Shown: positions 11,301-23,795, numbered from the stretch's first letter. The stretch: DNA of 64,000 bases from Hevea brasiliensis (GCF_030052815.1 NC_079498.1:89180273-89244272), one strand, 5' to 3'. The notes: generated by a model from the letters alone, not told the origin. Numbers and translations are program-made.

Positions 11301-12600
11301 CCAGGATGAGCAATTTCCTACTGAGGTTAGTGGGGAATGATAATGTTCTGATAGTTAAGTTGGAAAAAGGGAATACAAAAAGAATTTTCTGTGGTTAATT
11401 ATAAGTGTTACATAAGGTGAAGAATGTGCTGGTAGGAGTAAATCGTAAGGTTGGAATTCTCGAAGTAATAGAACTGATAATTAAGATAAAACTAAGAAAT
11501 AAAATGAAAGTTAAAGTTGATGATGGGATGGACATCCTTGAAGGAAAAAGGTGTAAGGGTGAAATGGAATTAAGATTTAGGAATAAATGCAGTAGGTTGA
11601 AAGGATATCAACAATAGCAAAAATAGGAAAAAGGAAGTGGATGAGATTCAAAGGTTAGGAAGAAAGCTTGTAAAGCTAGTTATAATGACGAGGATAAGGA
11701 GGAATAGGTATGCTAGGACCACACTAAGAGATGTTTAAAGTAAGTTATTATAAGATAATAGATTAAGGGAGTAATGGAGCCTCGATCTGAGTGCCAATGT
11801 GTCAGAAGTAGGCCACATACTAAGAAGCTAAAGGAAGAAGTCTAGATATTTCCATTCCAGAGAAGGAGTGAGAATCGATAAAGTCGCATGGATTGAGTTG
11901 TCAGGGAATATAAACACTTTTGTTACCTGGAAGGAGGGACCCAGTTTGCTTTCCAATGTTGATAAATGATACACTTGGCCCCTGGAGGAGACTCTACCTG
12001 ACTAGTTACATAAAATGGACAGAGGTTGGTCTAAGTACCTTAGTAATGACACAAAAGGAGATTAAAAATTTGAAATATCATGGGAGTGAGAAGATTTATA
12101 GGTATTGACCACTGAGGTCATAAGACGAGTGAAGATCTCGAACAAGATGCCTAGATTAGGTGCTACAGGAAAGCTACTCATAGGATACCATGAAACAAGG
12201 AGCATAAGTTATGTCATTGGGGAAAACAGAGATTATTGAAATAAAGGGATGAGGACTGAAATCACCAAGAGACACGTTAGGGCGTAATAAAAGTGAGGTA
12301 AGCACCAAAGTTGATTGAAGTTATGAGACATTAAGTCAAGAACAGTGAGGTATAGCGAATACTTGAAATGTCAGAAAAATGGTCAATGAATAGTTACGAG
12401 ATAAGAGCATCTCTAGAAAGAGATGATGACAAATAGGACACTATAGTAGAATCAGAGAGCGGTAGAATGCCATATATAATATACGAAGAGTTTGAAGAAT
12501 AAATGTTTTACCCATCTCTGCATAGCTGGAGGAGTAATGATTGCACTTGTTACGATAATCTTATTTTCCATATTTTTTGTTTATTCGATATTTCGAGGAC
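8338..12600 (+). other. Non-coding internal core of LARD-like element B
   Basis: About 4.26 kb without any recognisable retroelement protein. The first ~120 bases resemble the leader of element C (15809-15930), including a shared ACATGCGGA stretch. Beyond that C enters gag and B does not. Segments align with minus-strand copies in A, D and partly G1. A 70-codon open stretch at 11405-11617, rich in Lys, has a counterpart in D (56789-57046); most differences change the amino acid, so coding constraint is doubtful. An AAT-rich microsatellite-like tract lies at about 9547-9600. Near 12595 the motif TCGAGGACGAATTTTT announces the 3' LTR junction. Confidence 0.8.
8599..8880 (+). other. Best-conserved ~280-bp block of the core, copy in B
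   Basis: It runs from ATGGGTTTAAATGGTGTGCC to a segment ending AGAGCTGCGTAC and lies about 260-545 bases after the PBS. Copies are at 4655-4927 (A), 58224-58507 (D) and 29134-29402 (G1), all on the minus strand. It has no open frame. Position and conservation suggest a cis-acting RNA signal; this is inference. Confidence 0.55.
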
Positions 12601-12606
12601 GAATTT

Positions 12607-12624
12607 TTCTTATTGTGGGAAGAA
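12607..12624 (+). other. Polypurine tract region of element B
   Basis: The tract ends GTGGGAAGAA directly before TGTAACAACC, the 3' LTR start. It is shorter and less pure than the tracts of A, D, G1 and G2. Confidence 0.7.
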
Positions 12625-15100
12625 TGTAACAACCACAAAAAAAAAAAAAAATGAAAGTGATTCGATCAGCATGCGTGACAGTGGTTTCCCATCACATCGC
12701 CAACATTTATTAAAAAAAAAAAAAAAAATTTCAAAAGCGGAGGAGGAAAACCCCATTTCTCTTCTTTCCCTCTCCTTCCCATTCGTCTTCTTCTTCCTTT
12801 CTCCGGTGACCGGCGGCGTCCCAAGCAGCTCCCACCGGCCAGCGACTCCGGCGACGTCCAGACCACCAGAAACGGCGGCAAGAGAGGAAGAGGAGAGAGA
12901 AAACGCGCGCACGATGGGCGGCTGGCCGGCGCGATTCCGGCTTCACCCCACATCCGATCGAGGCGATGCCGATGGCGTTGGAAAGCTTGTGCCGAGAGCT
13001 TTCTTTGAAGCAAATGGAGGTCGGATGAGTGAGATATGGAGGAGAGAAGTTTCAGATTTTTCAAGCTTTTCGTCAGATCTACGACGATCCGACCGTTGGA
13101 TCGACGATCCGAGACCACATATGGACTGAGGAAGAGGAGAGGAACATGGTGGTATGATCAGATCCGGCAAATGTCGCCGGCGACCGGCCACCGTGCGCGG
13201 TGGTGCCGACGGTGGCCCGATGAGCTATGGAGATGGTTCAACTTCCAGAGGCTTCCTCATAAATTTTTGGAATTTTTGAGACACAGATAAACTTCGGGTA
13301 AGACAATTTTTATTATTTCTCTGTCTGTGGAGCATAAATACAGTGTTTCTTAAACAGGAAAAATTGGAGAAAAATTCTAAGAAAAATATATGATGAAAGT
13401 AAAATTATTTGGAGATATTCTATGGTGTTAGTTGAATTTTTGGGTGATCGTAGAATATTTTTGAGAAATATGGATGGATTTTAGTTATATTTTTAGCATG
13501 TGGGCATATAAGATTAATTGAAATTAAGATAATTAAATTTTATATAATTGGTTGAAGCTTGAGGATGGAGGTTTAAATATGTGAATATTTAATTGGGTTG
13601 AATTAGGAATATGTTAGCTGTTGGAAACTTATGGAATCGAGTAAAGTTCTTGAATAAAATATTCATGGGTGATTAGAAAATTACAATTCATTTTGCAATA
13701 GCCTTATAATATTATTAAGGACCGCGGGGCAAAATTTTAGAATTTTTAGAGCTTGTTTGAGTGGATTTTTGAAAAATGTCAATTATATGGACTAAAACGT
13801 AATTTTTAAAATTTTGAGTATAGTCTGATTTGGAGGGCCCAGGAGGGGCCATGTAATATTAATGAGATGTGATTGTGGAAATTGAGAATTTAGAAGTGTT
13901 ATTTGAGCCTCTTTGCAGATTGGGTAGGTCCCAGGTATAGGGGAAACTCTGCCGGATTTCCGGCATGAATTAGGTTGTCTATTGCCTCTTTAGAGTTTTA
14001 TTTTGAGTTAGTACTAATAAATTTATAATTTAATTATTAGGTGATCGAGGTCAGCTATTTTTCTGCATCCAAAGACCACAATAGTCATCGATTGTCTTGT
14101 GAGTAGAATATTAATTTTAATTGTAATTTCGATATTATTATATGTTCAGCATGCCCATGCATCACTTATATGCATATATTTATGTAGTTAAACTCTAGGC
14201 ACGATTTATGTTGCATTCATAACTGTTGATGTGCCATGGATGTTGTTGTGGTAATTTGGAGCAAGCGTGCGTTGGCGTGCGTGTGATGTGGTGTGGACTA
14301 TGGATAGGACGGGGTAGTCACGGCTTGAGTAATTGGCGGGACCCGATCCTTCGAGGGGTAGTCACGGCTTGAGTAATTGGGACCCTCGATTTGGTTATTA
14401 AGTGGAAGTCCGAGCTTGAGTAATTGGCACCAGTTGGATTTAAGAGAGTCAGATAGGGGATCGGCTCCCATCTGTTTTGATTGATACTACAGGGTGTGTG
14501 AGTGCTCCAAATTACCTTTTTGATGTTATGATGTGAAAATATTGTTGATGTTGCATTTCACTCTACAGGGTGCATTAGTTTTATATAGTTATAGAGATTA
14601 TGGTTAAAATTGATATTTTACTCTCTGAGTCGAACACTCACTCCTGTTCAATATTTTTCCAGGCCACAGGAGGAGTTATTTTACAGAGCAACCTGTTTTC
14701 TTTCTCGCAGGTTTAACGTCGATTATTTAATTGTATTATTATTCTCTAAATTTGTAATTTAGAACTCCGCATGTGCTAGTAGTAGCATTAAGCCTGTCAG
14801 GGACTGTATGAATTCAAGTTTTCATATTAATAAATGAAAAGAAAAAAATTTTATGAGATTTAAACAGTTTGTAAAGGAGGTAACAGGGTTGAGCGAGGCT
14901 CCCCTTATTTCAGTTTTCGATGGCTATCGGGTTGGGTTGACCCGAATAAAAATATTTTATTTAATTGTATTTACATGTTGGACCTAAGTTTTTGGGCCTT
15001 GGTTATGGATTTGAGAATAGTAAGGCTTACTACGGGCCTCGGGGGCTTTATGCCGGCCCAGGTCCTAGTGCCGGTCCGGCCCATTGGTTGGGTCGTGACA
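12625..15100 (+). repeat. Complete 3' LTR of element B (2476 bp)
   Basis: It starts TGTAACAACC and ends GTCGTGACA. The first kilobase has poly-A tracts (12639-12651, 12712-12728) and a GC-rich patch at about 12800-13250. Long open frames on both strands of that patch (for example 12503-13129 plus and 12666-13118 minus) are compositional and cross the LTR boundary. From 13714 it matches the 5' LTR. TAGTCACGGCTTGAGTAATT repeats occur at 14315 and 14359, with a third diverged copy near 14411. U3, R and U5 cannot be placed from sequence alone. Confidence 0.9.
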
Positions 15101-15787
15101 TGTATAGGGGATCAGCTCCCATATATTATGATTGATATTACTGGGTGTGTGAGTACTCCAAATTGCTTTTTTGCTGTTATGATGTGAATTTATTACTGAT
15201 GTTGCATTTCACTTTACATGATGCATTAGCTTTAGATAGTTATAGAGATTATGGTTAAAATTGATATTTTACTCTCTGAGTCGAACGCTCACTGCTGTTC
15301 AATATTTTTCCAGGCCGCAGGAGGATATTTTTGAGGTTAACCTGCTTTTCTCCCTCGCAGGTCGTCTATTCATGTTTGTGTAATTCTATAAACTTCTAGA
15401 ATTTCCGCATGTGTTAGAAATGTTTATTTGAATTGGGACTATAATATAAATTGCTATTTTGGACCTGTAAATTTATTATCACATGCATGTTTGATGGACT
15501 GGATGAGGGAGCTGAGCTCCCATTTATTTTTATGATGATATGAGTATGTGGAGGGTGAGCTGAGCTCCCCAACTGAGTATTTATTGCATTTACAGGTCGG
15601 GTGAGTCAAAAACTCCCCGTTGAAAGGTCCATTTTATGGTCGGACTCTGTCCGGTTGATTTCTTGAAATTGGACCCAAATGGGCCTTAGTGTTGGGTTAA
15701 GGAATAGTTAGGCTTACTACGGGCCTCGGGGGCTTTAGGCTGGCCCAGGTCCTAGTGCCGGTCCGGCGCATAGGTTGGATCGTGACA
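15101..15787 (+). repeat. 3' portion of element C 5' LTR
   Basis: It resembles 14455-15100 of B's LTR, starting at the AGGGGATC segment and ending GGATCGTGACA before the PBS. It carries the GAGCTGAGCTCCC segment typical of this LTR family (about 15509-15521 and 15557-15569). The upstream part of this LTR is displaced, presumably beyond the left window edge. Confidence 0.85.
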
Positions 15788-15791
15788 AATG

Positions 15792-15808
15792 TGGTATCAG
15801 AGCTTAGG
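15792..15808 (+). other. Primer-binding site of element C
   Basis: TGGTATCAGAGCTTAGG, initiator tRNA-Met type, four bases after the LTR end. Confidence 0.92.
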
Positions 15809-16013
15809 CTCCAGATTCATAGAGAATGTTTGTCTAAAGTGTTAGGAAGAGTCTACTAGGAGTCACATGCGGAAAGTAGGGTCCACATTCGTCTTGCATT
15901 GTCATCTTTACTTCTAGTTTCTGCTTCATATAATTGTGTGTAATATGAGTCTATAGAGCTGTGTAACATGCTGTTTTCAATATTGTGGGCTAATGCTGCT
16001 AAATTTCAGGAAA

Positions 16014-16941
16014 ATGCGTAGAAGCAGGAGAGCTGCCACTGCACTAGAACCAGATGTGCTTGACGAGGTGTCAGCACAGGATGAGGCGCCTGCCCCAAGG
16101 AGGCGGGGTAGGAGGTCTAGAGCTGCTCAAGTAGAAGAGCAGCTGCCACCAGTTCAGGATCAGTCTTTTGTGGCATAGGGTCCCATGGACCCAATGGCAG
16201 CTACTCTAGCTGGGTTGCAGAGAACCATTGATATGATGGCGCAGTATATTGTCCACCCTCCCCAGCAGCAGCAGTCCACCGCACCAAGAGGAGAACCTTA
16301 CAAACAGATAATCAATTTTAAGAAGTTGGTGCCTGGTACTTATGATGTGTCAGACGATGCTTATCGGTTTTTGAATTCTCGCATGTGCAGAAATGTAATT
16401 GCGATTGACTGATAGAAGACTTATAGAGTGTATGCAGCATGTCATGGGGCTTATGCCTAGACAATGGATGAATGACTACATATTACCTCGGATGGAGGGT
16501 TTGTCGTGGACTCAGTTTGCGGAACTGTTTATCAACCGATTTGTACCAGAGAGTTTCAGAGATCAAAAGCACTGGGCCTTTGAGGCCTTAAGACAGAATG
16601 GTAGGTCTGTAGATGAATATGCTACAGAATTTCTGGAATTGAGTAGGTATGCCCCTATAGCAGTAGCTACAGAAACTATGAAGGTGAAAAGGTTCCTAAA
16701 GGGGCTTGACAGGAGGTATGCAAACTTGGCCATGATGTCTGATCAGTCTTTTGATGTGGTAGTTGATCGAGCCAGACAGATTGAGATTAGCTATGCTGTG
16801 GATGACAGCGGAAGGGCAAAGAAAAATGGAGCAGAGGGTTCTTCATGTGTTCCCCACATGGGTACTCCGGATAGTGGTGGCCAGAGTAATTACAGAGGAA
16901 GGAGTAGGAACAAGAAGAGTGGTTTTAGACACAAACCTTGA
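16014..16941 (+). pseudogene. Element C gag (capsid region), with stops and a frameshift
   Basis: The likely start is ATG 16014 (MRRSRR), after a 205-base leader; an upstream in-frame ATG at 15993 is possible. The first part ends at an in-frame TAG (16176-16178) and resumes in the same frame as MDPMAATLAGLQ to 16412. A frameshift near 16390-16400 leads to the retrotransposon Gag domain at 16399-16938: RLIECMQHVMGLMPRQW, WTQFAELFINRF, QNGRSVDEYATEF and VKRFLKGLDRRY. A TGA at 16939-16941 ends this piece, but the frame continues downstream into the zinc knuckle. Gag would form the virus-like particle. This copy is inactive. Confidence 0.88.
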
Positions 16942-18783
16942 GGGTTCAGACCAGGGTACAGATCCAGCAGTGGTCATAGTTCGGGGTACAGCAGTTCTGG
17001 GTCTGGTTCAGGATCCTCCTTGGCACCTTGTGCACAGTGTGGAAGAGGACATTCAGGACCTTATATGATGGGTTTAGGAGTATGCTTTAGGTGTGGCCAA
17101 CCTGGTCACTTTGCTAGGGAATGCCCCGTGTTCAGTGAGCCACAGATGAGGTCACAGGGTTCTGTTGCAAATGTTCCTCGTCAGTTGTATCATGGTGCTT
17201 CCAGCATGGCAGGCAGTCAGTTCAGTGGCCAACAGGCCCGAGGACAAGGAGGACGTGGATTTGGAGGCAGATCAGGAGGCAGAAGTCAGTATCAGAGTTC
17301 GGCCACTCAGGGTAGGGGTCAAGCTCGGGTTTTCACCCTGACCCACCAGGATGCTCAGGCTTCCAATGTAGTTGTGGCAGGTATTCTTCTAGTCTGTTCC
17401 TATGAGGCTCGTGTTTCAATAGATCCGGGTGCTACGCACTCATTTGTCTCCCCTGTGTTTGCCATGAGATTGGGTAGAAACCCTACAACTTTAGAATATC
17501 CTTTGTCTGTAGCTACCCCGCTTAGTGACAAAATAGATGTAGACATGGTTTTTCTGGGTAGCCCAGTAGTACTTGATGGAAAGATCCTCCCAGCAGACTT
17601 GGTTCCTCTACCCGTAATGGATTTCGATGTAATCTTGGAAATGGATTGGTTAGCAACTCATTATGCCACTTTAGACTGCAGGAACAAAAAGGTGTATTTC
17701 CACATACCTGGTGTGGAAGAGTTTAGCTTTGATGGTGACAGGAGCGTGGCTCCATATAATTTGGTGTCAGCAATTAGAGCTAGAAAAATGTTGAGGCGTG
17801 GATGCCAAGGGTATTTGGCATTGGTGAGAGATACATCTGTAGAAGGTGTTAACATAGAAAATGTTCCTGTTGTCAGAGAATTCATGGATGTCTTCCCTGA
17901 GGAGCTTCCAGGGTTGCCACCAGAAAGGGGAATAGAGTTCTGCATTGATGTTGTTCCGGGTACAAATCCCATATCAATGCCACCTTACAGGATGGCACCA
18001 GTAGAATTGAAAGAGCTAAAGGAGCAACTACAGGAGCTTTTAGACAAGCGTTTTATATGTCCGAGCACTTCACCTTGCGGCGCTCCTGTTCTATTCGTGA
18101 GGAAGAAAGATGGGTCATTGAGGTTGTGTATTGACTATAGACAGCTGAACAAGGTGACTGTGAAGAACAAGTATCCACTTCCTCGGATCGATGATTTGTT
18201 TGATCAGCTCCAAGGGGCTAGATTCTTTTCCAAGATAGACCTGCGATCAGGCTACCATCAGTTGAGAATCAGGAATGAGGACGTGTCCAAAACGACATTC
18301 AGGACAAGATATGGTCATTATGAGTTCTTGGTGATGTCTTTTGGACTCAATAATGTACCAGTAGCCTTCATGGACTTGATGAACAGGGTGTTCAAGTCAT
18401 TTTTGGACCGTTTTGTCATCGTATTCATAGATGACATTTTGGTATACTCTCGGACCGAGGAAGAACACGTGTGGCACTTGAGAATGGTGTTGCAGACTTT
18501 GAGGGAGCACCAACTATATGCCAAATTTTTAAAATGTGAATTTTGGCTAGAAAGCATCTCATTTTTGGGACACGTGGTTTCTAGTGAAGGCATTCAAGTG
18601 GATCTCAAGAAAATTGAAGCTGTAACTGATTGGCTTAGGCCTACAACATTCACTGAGGTGCGAAGTTTTCTGGGTCTAGCTGGCTACTATAGGCGTTTTG
18701 TGCAGGATTTTTTCAGGATAGCAGCTTCTCTAACTAAGTTAATTCGGAAGAATGTTTCATTCATTTGGACAGATGACTGTTAG
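16942..18783 (+). pseudogene. Element C pol: zinc knuckle, protease, reverse transcriptase (truncated)
   Basis: It stays in the same frame as the preceding Gag. A CCHC zinc knuckle, [14 protein letters not shown], is encoded at about 17083-17124. Just before it, [10 protein letters not shown] is the start of a second, damaged knuckle. The aspartic protease active site is [12 protein letters not shown] (about 17416-17451); the DPGA form is common in plant gypsy elements. RT begins near 17870 with the [12 protein letters not shown] segment and continues through [27 protein letters not shown] and the catalytic FIDDILVYS (both Asp intact, codons 18430-18435). It ends WTDDC at a TAG (18781-18783), where a Gln codon is expected. 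RNase H and integrase are missing. Confidence 0.92.
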
Positions 18784-18803
18784 AGGAGTTTCCAGAAGCT
18801 TAA

Positions 18804-19374
18804 TGTCCCATTCAAAGACATAGGTTTAATCACATGTATATTAAAAAAAAATAATGTTGAGAGAGACAATAATAAACTCAATAAAATGTTTAATGTCATA
18901 GAGAAGTATATTATTTAATGTGTAAAATATATTAAATTATATATATTCTTTGGTTATTTATAATTTCTTTTTGATATTTTAAAAAGAATTATGACTATTT
19001 ATAATATGAAATACGAGTGAAATATTCTTCACGTTTTTTTTAATTACTTTATTTGTAATCCATATAAATTATAAATAAGTGGCTAGTTTATGAATTAATG
19101 AAAAATATATGATCTTATTTAATATTTGAAAAAACTATTTATACTAAAATTCTAATTAAGTATCATAGTATAAATCTAAACTTAATGAATAGTAAACTAT
19201 TATTTTTAATAGTGCAAAGTAATATTAATATATGAAATATATATAATATATTTAAAAATGACAACAAATTAAAATTTTAATTTATATAAAATTTTAGAAT
19301 CTAAAATTTTACTTTTGATTTTCTGTGTTTACATCAATTTTTAAAAATGTTTTAATTAACCTATATAAATTTAG

Positions 19375-19454
<80 letters not shown>

Positions 19455-21015
19455 ATTTATAAGTTTACAATTAAATACAAATACTTTCATTTAAAAAATT
19501 TACATAATTAAAAATTTTTATTGTTAATATATTATTGCTAAAAAGGTAATTAAGTTAAACAATTTTAAAAATTAAAGAAAATAAATTTTTAAGAGTTAAA
19601 ATAATTAAAAAATAGAATTTATTTTCTATTATAATCTTTATGATCGCATCCCTTCTTAACTGTTGACCATCTGTTGATCATATTTGACAAATGTAGAGGT
19701 AAGAAAAAAAAAATTAAGAGGATAACACTTATCCATTATTTAAAAGATATAATTAGATAATTAATTATATAAATTTATTTATAATTACATTCTATTATAT
19801 AATTTTTTTTAATTCTCATATTTTAAAATATGATAGGAGAAATAATTTTATTCTTTTAATTAAAAAAATTAAATTTAAAAAGAAGTAAAAGCCGAAGTAA
19901 AAGCTATTTGATTATGGGAAAATTCAATTCAATTATTTTATTTCATTTGATTTATTTTAAATGAAGCTTAAAATATATGTAAAATAAATATATTTTCTTT
20001 AAAATAAAAAAATGTACAAGCCTAATACTATTAGTCAATTTGGATATAATACATATTTATCATTTTAACTTTTAAATAACATATTCTTTTATTTATTTAT
20101 ATTTTTTTATTAATTAGTTTCAGCTAATATTTGTTCTAGAAACTATTTATTGGTAATTCATATTTTTTTATTATAAAATATTTTTATTTTATTATATTTA
20201 AGTGAAGAAAATATTATAATTCATAATAATTTGATTAATTCTAAAATAATTTTTCATAAAATATAATTTAATTAAATATATAATTTCTAAATTAATAAAT
20301 ATTTTTATTTATAATTCAATGAAATTAATATTAATATTTTATTTTAATGATTTTAAATGTATAATAAGAATTCTAATTTAAATAATTAATATCTAATTGT
20401 TATATACGAATGAAATAATTATGTGTTATAACCTATTTGGTGCACGTTTTTCAAAAGCTTTTAAATTCTAAATAACATCACTTTAGTTGATTAAAAAAAC
20501 ATATTTTAAGATTTTTTAGAATTATTTGAAATAGTATCATTTTATAAATTATTTTCAATTCACATTTAAATATTTCCCATATTTATAAACTTAATCATAA
20601 TATACAATCATAACTTTAATTAATTGAATAAAATATGTATTTTTATTAAATTTAAATTTCATATTTCAAATTTGCCATTCAAACATAAGGTAAATTTAAA
20701 AAAAGACAATTATAATTAAGGATGGAATGGGTGTTAGGCTATATCCATTTGAAGCGAAGTGTGCGTTTAATTCTAGTCATTTTATTTGTATATAGTGCAT
20801 ATTATTTATTATTTTATTATAATAATATAATTTAATATTTATTTTAAATTTTCTATGATGAGAAAGCACTATTTTATATCTCATAAATATAATTCCAATT
20901 TCGTATAATTTTTAAGTTTAATTATAAAAACTATACTTTTTTGAATTTTTATAATTATAGTTAATTTTTATTTTTGATAATTTTAATTATTTTTTAAAAT
21001 TAATTCTTGTCACTT
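18804..21015. other. AT-rich spacer without recognisable gene
   Basis: Very AT-rich with frequent stops in all frames. Apart from the (TA)n tract I see no LTR, TIR, RNA gene or coding similarity. It starts where element C is cut off and ends at the D LTR, so it may be old intergenic DNA or a decayed repeat. Confidence 0.6.
19378..19452. repeat. (TA)n microsatellite
   Basis: An uninterrupted TA dinucleotide run of about 75 bases in the AT-rich spacer. Confidence 0.95.
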
Positions 21016-23147
21016 TGTTACAATCCGATCCCACAGACCGGATCGGCACTAAAACTTAGGTCAACATAAGGCCCCCAAAATCCGTAATAAGCTTAAATTA
21101 TTCTTTAGCCCAATCTAAAAGCTCATATTTGAGCTCATTTCAAGAAACCAACCGAATAAAGTCTTGTCATAACCTGAACCATTCAACGAAGAGTTTTTAG
21201 TTCACTCGACCTGTGATCACAATATATATATATATACATATGAGGAGCTCAGGTCACCCTTACAATCATCAACAAATCAATATGATCACTAGAAGCTTAG
21301 CTCCCTCATCCACATTACCAATTCAATCCATAAATCCATATATATATATGATCAGTAAGTTTACAAATTCAAAATATATATTCAATTACAGCCCCAAATC
21401 AAATATAATATTTTCAAACACATGTGGAGTTCTAGATTTCATCTAATATCATAAATTATATGGGTAAAGCATGAATGGACCTGCGAGGAAGGAAACAGGT
21501 CAATCACATAAAAAGCTCTCCTGTAACCTGAAAAAATAGGGTGAACAGGAGTGAGCGTTCGACTCATAGAGTAAAATATTGATTTTACATATAACTTCTA
21601 TAACTATCTAATACTAATGCATCTCTAAGGATAAAATGCAGCATAGATCATCAATTTCAATAATTTCAACAATACTCACACAAAGAATAATTTGGAGCAC
21701 TCAAACACTCGTGTCACATTAATATAAATACAATATGAGAGCTGATCCCCTACATAGCTCTCTTAATCTAAGGCTCGCCAGCGAGATCAACTCAGTCTAG
21801 ACTTTCTCTTATAATCTAAATGCAGGGGGTCAGCGAGATCAATTCAAAGCCGTACTCACCCTGACTTATTATAAAAGGACTGGGCCCCAAGTAAGACTAG
21901 TTCAAGCCGATTTGCCCGTCCTACCCATATCCACTATCAATACACTGCACGCACGTCGACACACGCACACAGCTTCAAATTACTCTAAGGCAACACCTAG
22001 ATCAAATTATCAAGAAATAATGCAACACAAAGAGTGCCTATAATAGCTAACACATATAATTATAAGTAATGTATAGGCATACTGTGAACATATAATAATA
22101 ATATTGAAATTATAAATAAAATTAATATCTACTCATAAATTAACCGAAAGTCACTGTGGCGGCTGGGCAGAGGAAGAAGGCTGACCCAGCTCACCTAAAT
22201 AATTACATTACAAACTGATCAATATTTACTTGAACAAAACTTTGAAGAATCAAAGGACACTCTAAGTTTTGTCGAAAATCCGACAGAGTTTTCCCTATAC
22301 CTAGGATCTATCCAACCTGCAAAGTGGTTTAAATAACATTTCTAAAATCACGCATCTCAAATCCACATCTCATCAACATCATATGACTTCTCCTGAGCTA
22401 GCTAAATCAGGCAAACTCAAGCAAATCAGAAAATTCAGTTATAAGGTTTAAAACTAATATTTTTCAAAAACTAACCAAACTAGCTCTAAAAATTCTAAAA
22501 TTTTACCTTGCGGTCCTTAACAATGCTATAAAGCTATTGCAAAAGGAATTATAATTTTCTAACAATAGACGAATATTTTATGGATTTTTATTCTAAACTC
22601 CGCATTATGTAAATAAGGAAATTTAGAGTTTGAGCTTACCTACGCCAATTCTGACACTTAAAACGCGTTCGGGGCGTCTAAAAATGGTGACATAAACTAT
22701 AATTTTGATCCATATCCAAAGCGGCTCTGATAGCTAGTCTGTTAGGCCTAAAAATGCAGATCCGATTGCCAGTGAAATTTTTCTCGAAATGAAGGTACCT
22801 ACGCAAGGCTCACAACAATAGGAGTTAGAATATAATTTTTATGAAATTAAATAAGCTCATATAAGGCTCGAAAAAATACTGCGAAGTCCATAAGACCCAT
22901 CGAATTTTCGGTATTAAAAAATTTTGAAATTTATATCACCGCAAAGCTCTCGCCAAATGGAGCACTCCAGTACTCTCGGAATCTCCGCGGGGTTTCCTGT
23001 TTAGGAGAAATTTAGCCTAAAAGTCAAAATGGGCTAAAACTTCCCTAGCTTAAATCGGACAAACCGCTCGATGAAAATGGGCATTCTAGGTGTCTTTGGA
23101 AAGCTCTCGAAGAGTAGAATAAAATGGACGCAAGACTCAATCCGATT
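21016..23147 (-). repeat. Element D 3' LTR, outer part
   Basis: It starts TGTTACAATCCG (diverged from TGTCACGAC) and aligns with 58790-61463 of the 5' LTR except that the MITE is absent here. It ends in CGATT (23143-23147), the left target duplication of copia F. GATCCGGTC-type and GGAGCTCAGGTCACC segments tie it to the A/B/C/E LTR family. Confidence 0.87.
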
Positions 23148-23795
23148 TGAAGGAGTGGAAGCGTGGATTAAAGGGCATTAGAACCTTGAATTTCAAAAAT
23201 TATTTCTAGGGTTACATGCACCATACCAAGTGTCTTATGATCCTAATCAATTTTCAATTCCCAATTGCATACCAAAACACATTTTAGCATGCATTAAAAT
23301 TTTATTTGCCATTAAAGATTGTGAATTAATATTTAATTCAACTAAACCCTAACTACAAGAGGGATTTTTAGGTACTAACCTCTTGATGCACAATTAATGT
23401 AATTTTGACTCTTAAGATGTTCTTAGGACCCCAAATATTGTCTCTCTAGTTTGTCTATCACAAGCACACACTAAAGTTGCAATGGCAGCCCCTAGATTGG
23501 CTTCTCAAGCCTTGTCAACTAATTTTGAGATAGTGTTTATGCTTTGTGAAGGTTGTATGAATGTATTGGGAGTTAGAAACACTTTCTAATAATTTTAATT
23601 CAAGAGGTAATCAAAGTTTTTCCTTTGAATCAATTGAGAAATTAAAGAGGAGAGGGAGAGACCATGTTGTCGTCCAACTTGAGAGAAAAGAGAGAGGGTT
23701 TCATTTTTTTTTCTTTATTACTTTTCTTTATATACATAGCTCAAACCCTCATTAACTCTCTTGCCACATGTCATCACAAGATCCCATCTTGTTAT
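23148..23795 (-). repeat. Copia F 3' LTR, PBS-side-type end segment
   Basis: It matches 52046-52694 of the 5' LTR (TGAAGGAGTGGAAG... to CCCATCTTGTTAT) with a few percent divergence. GTTAT at 23791-23795 is the left target duplication of G1. Confidence 0.9.

Larger units (their letters stand above)
6926..15100 (+). mobile_element. Element B: LARD-like non-autonomous gypsy-type element, plus strand
   Basis: The structure is partial 5' LTR (6926-8316), PBS (8321-8337), non-coding internal region, polypurine tract (12611-12624) and complete 3' LTR (12625-15100). The internal region is about 4.3 kb with no recognisable Gag, protease, RT, RNase H or integrase, so it fits the definition of a large retrotransposon derivative that moves with proteins supplied by others. 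The two LTRs are nearly identical over the shared 1.39 kb, with a few small indels, which indicates a fairly young insertion. The 5' LTR is cut at 6926 by element A. The 3' end abuts an LTR fragment of element C, so B probably inserted into C's 5' LTR; TGTAT (15101-15105) is the expected target duplication. Confidence 0.87.
15101..18803 (+). mobile_element. Element C: truncated autonomous-type Ty3/gypsy element, plus strand
   Basis: The order is LTR fragment (15101-15787), PBS, leader, gag, zinc knuckle, protease and reverse transcriptase, with loss of everything after the start of RNase H. It is broken at both ends: the left by insertion of B into its 5' LTR, the right by a truncation near 18803, where Pol homology changes abruptly into AT-rich unrelated DNA. 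No 3' LTR is seen. Its leader resembles those of A, B and D, so it is the most likely type of autonomous partner for these elements within the window. Confidence 0.87.

Noticed and set aside
12503..13129. 208-codon plus-strand open frame, with overlapping minus-strand frames at 12610-13191
   Set aside because: It crosses the B 3' LTR boundary and lies in a GC-rich LTR patch open on both strands. It has poly-Lys and poly-Phe runs from A/T tracts and no domain.
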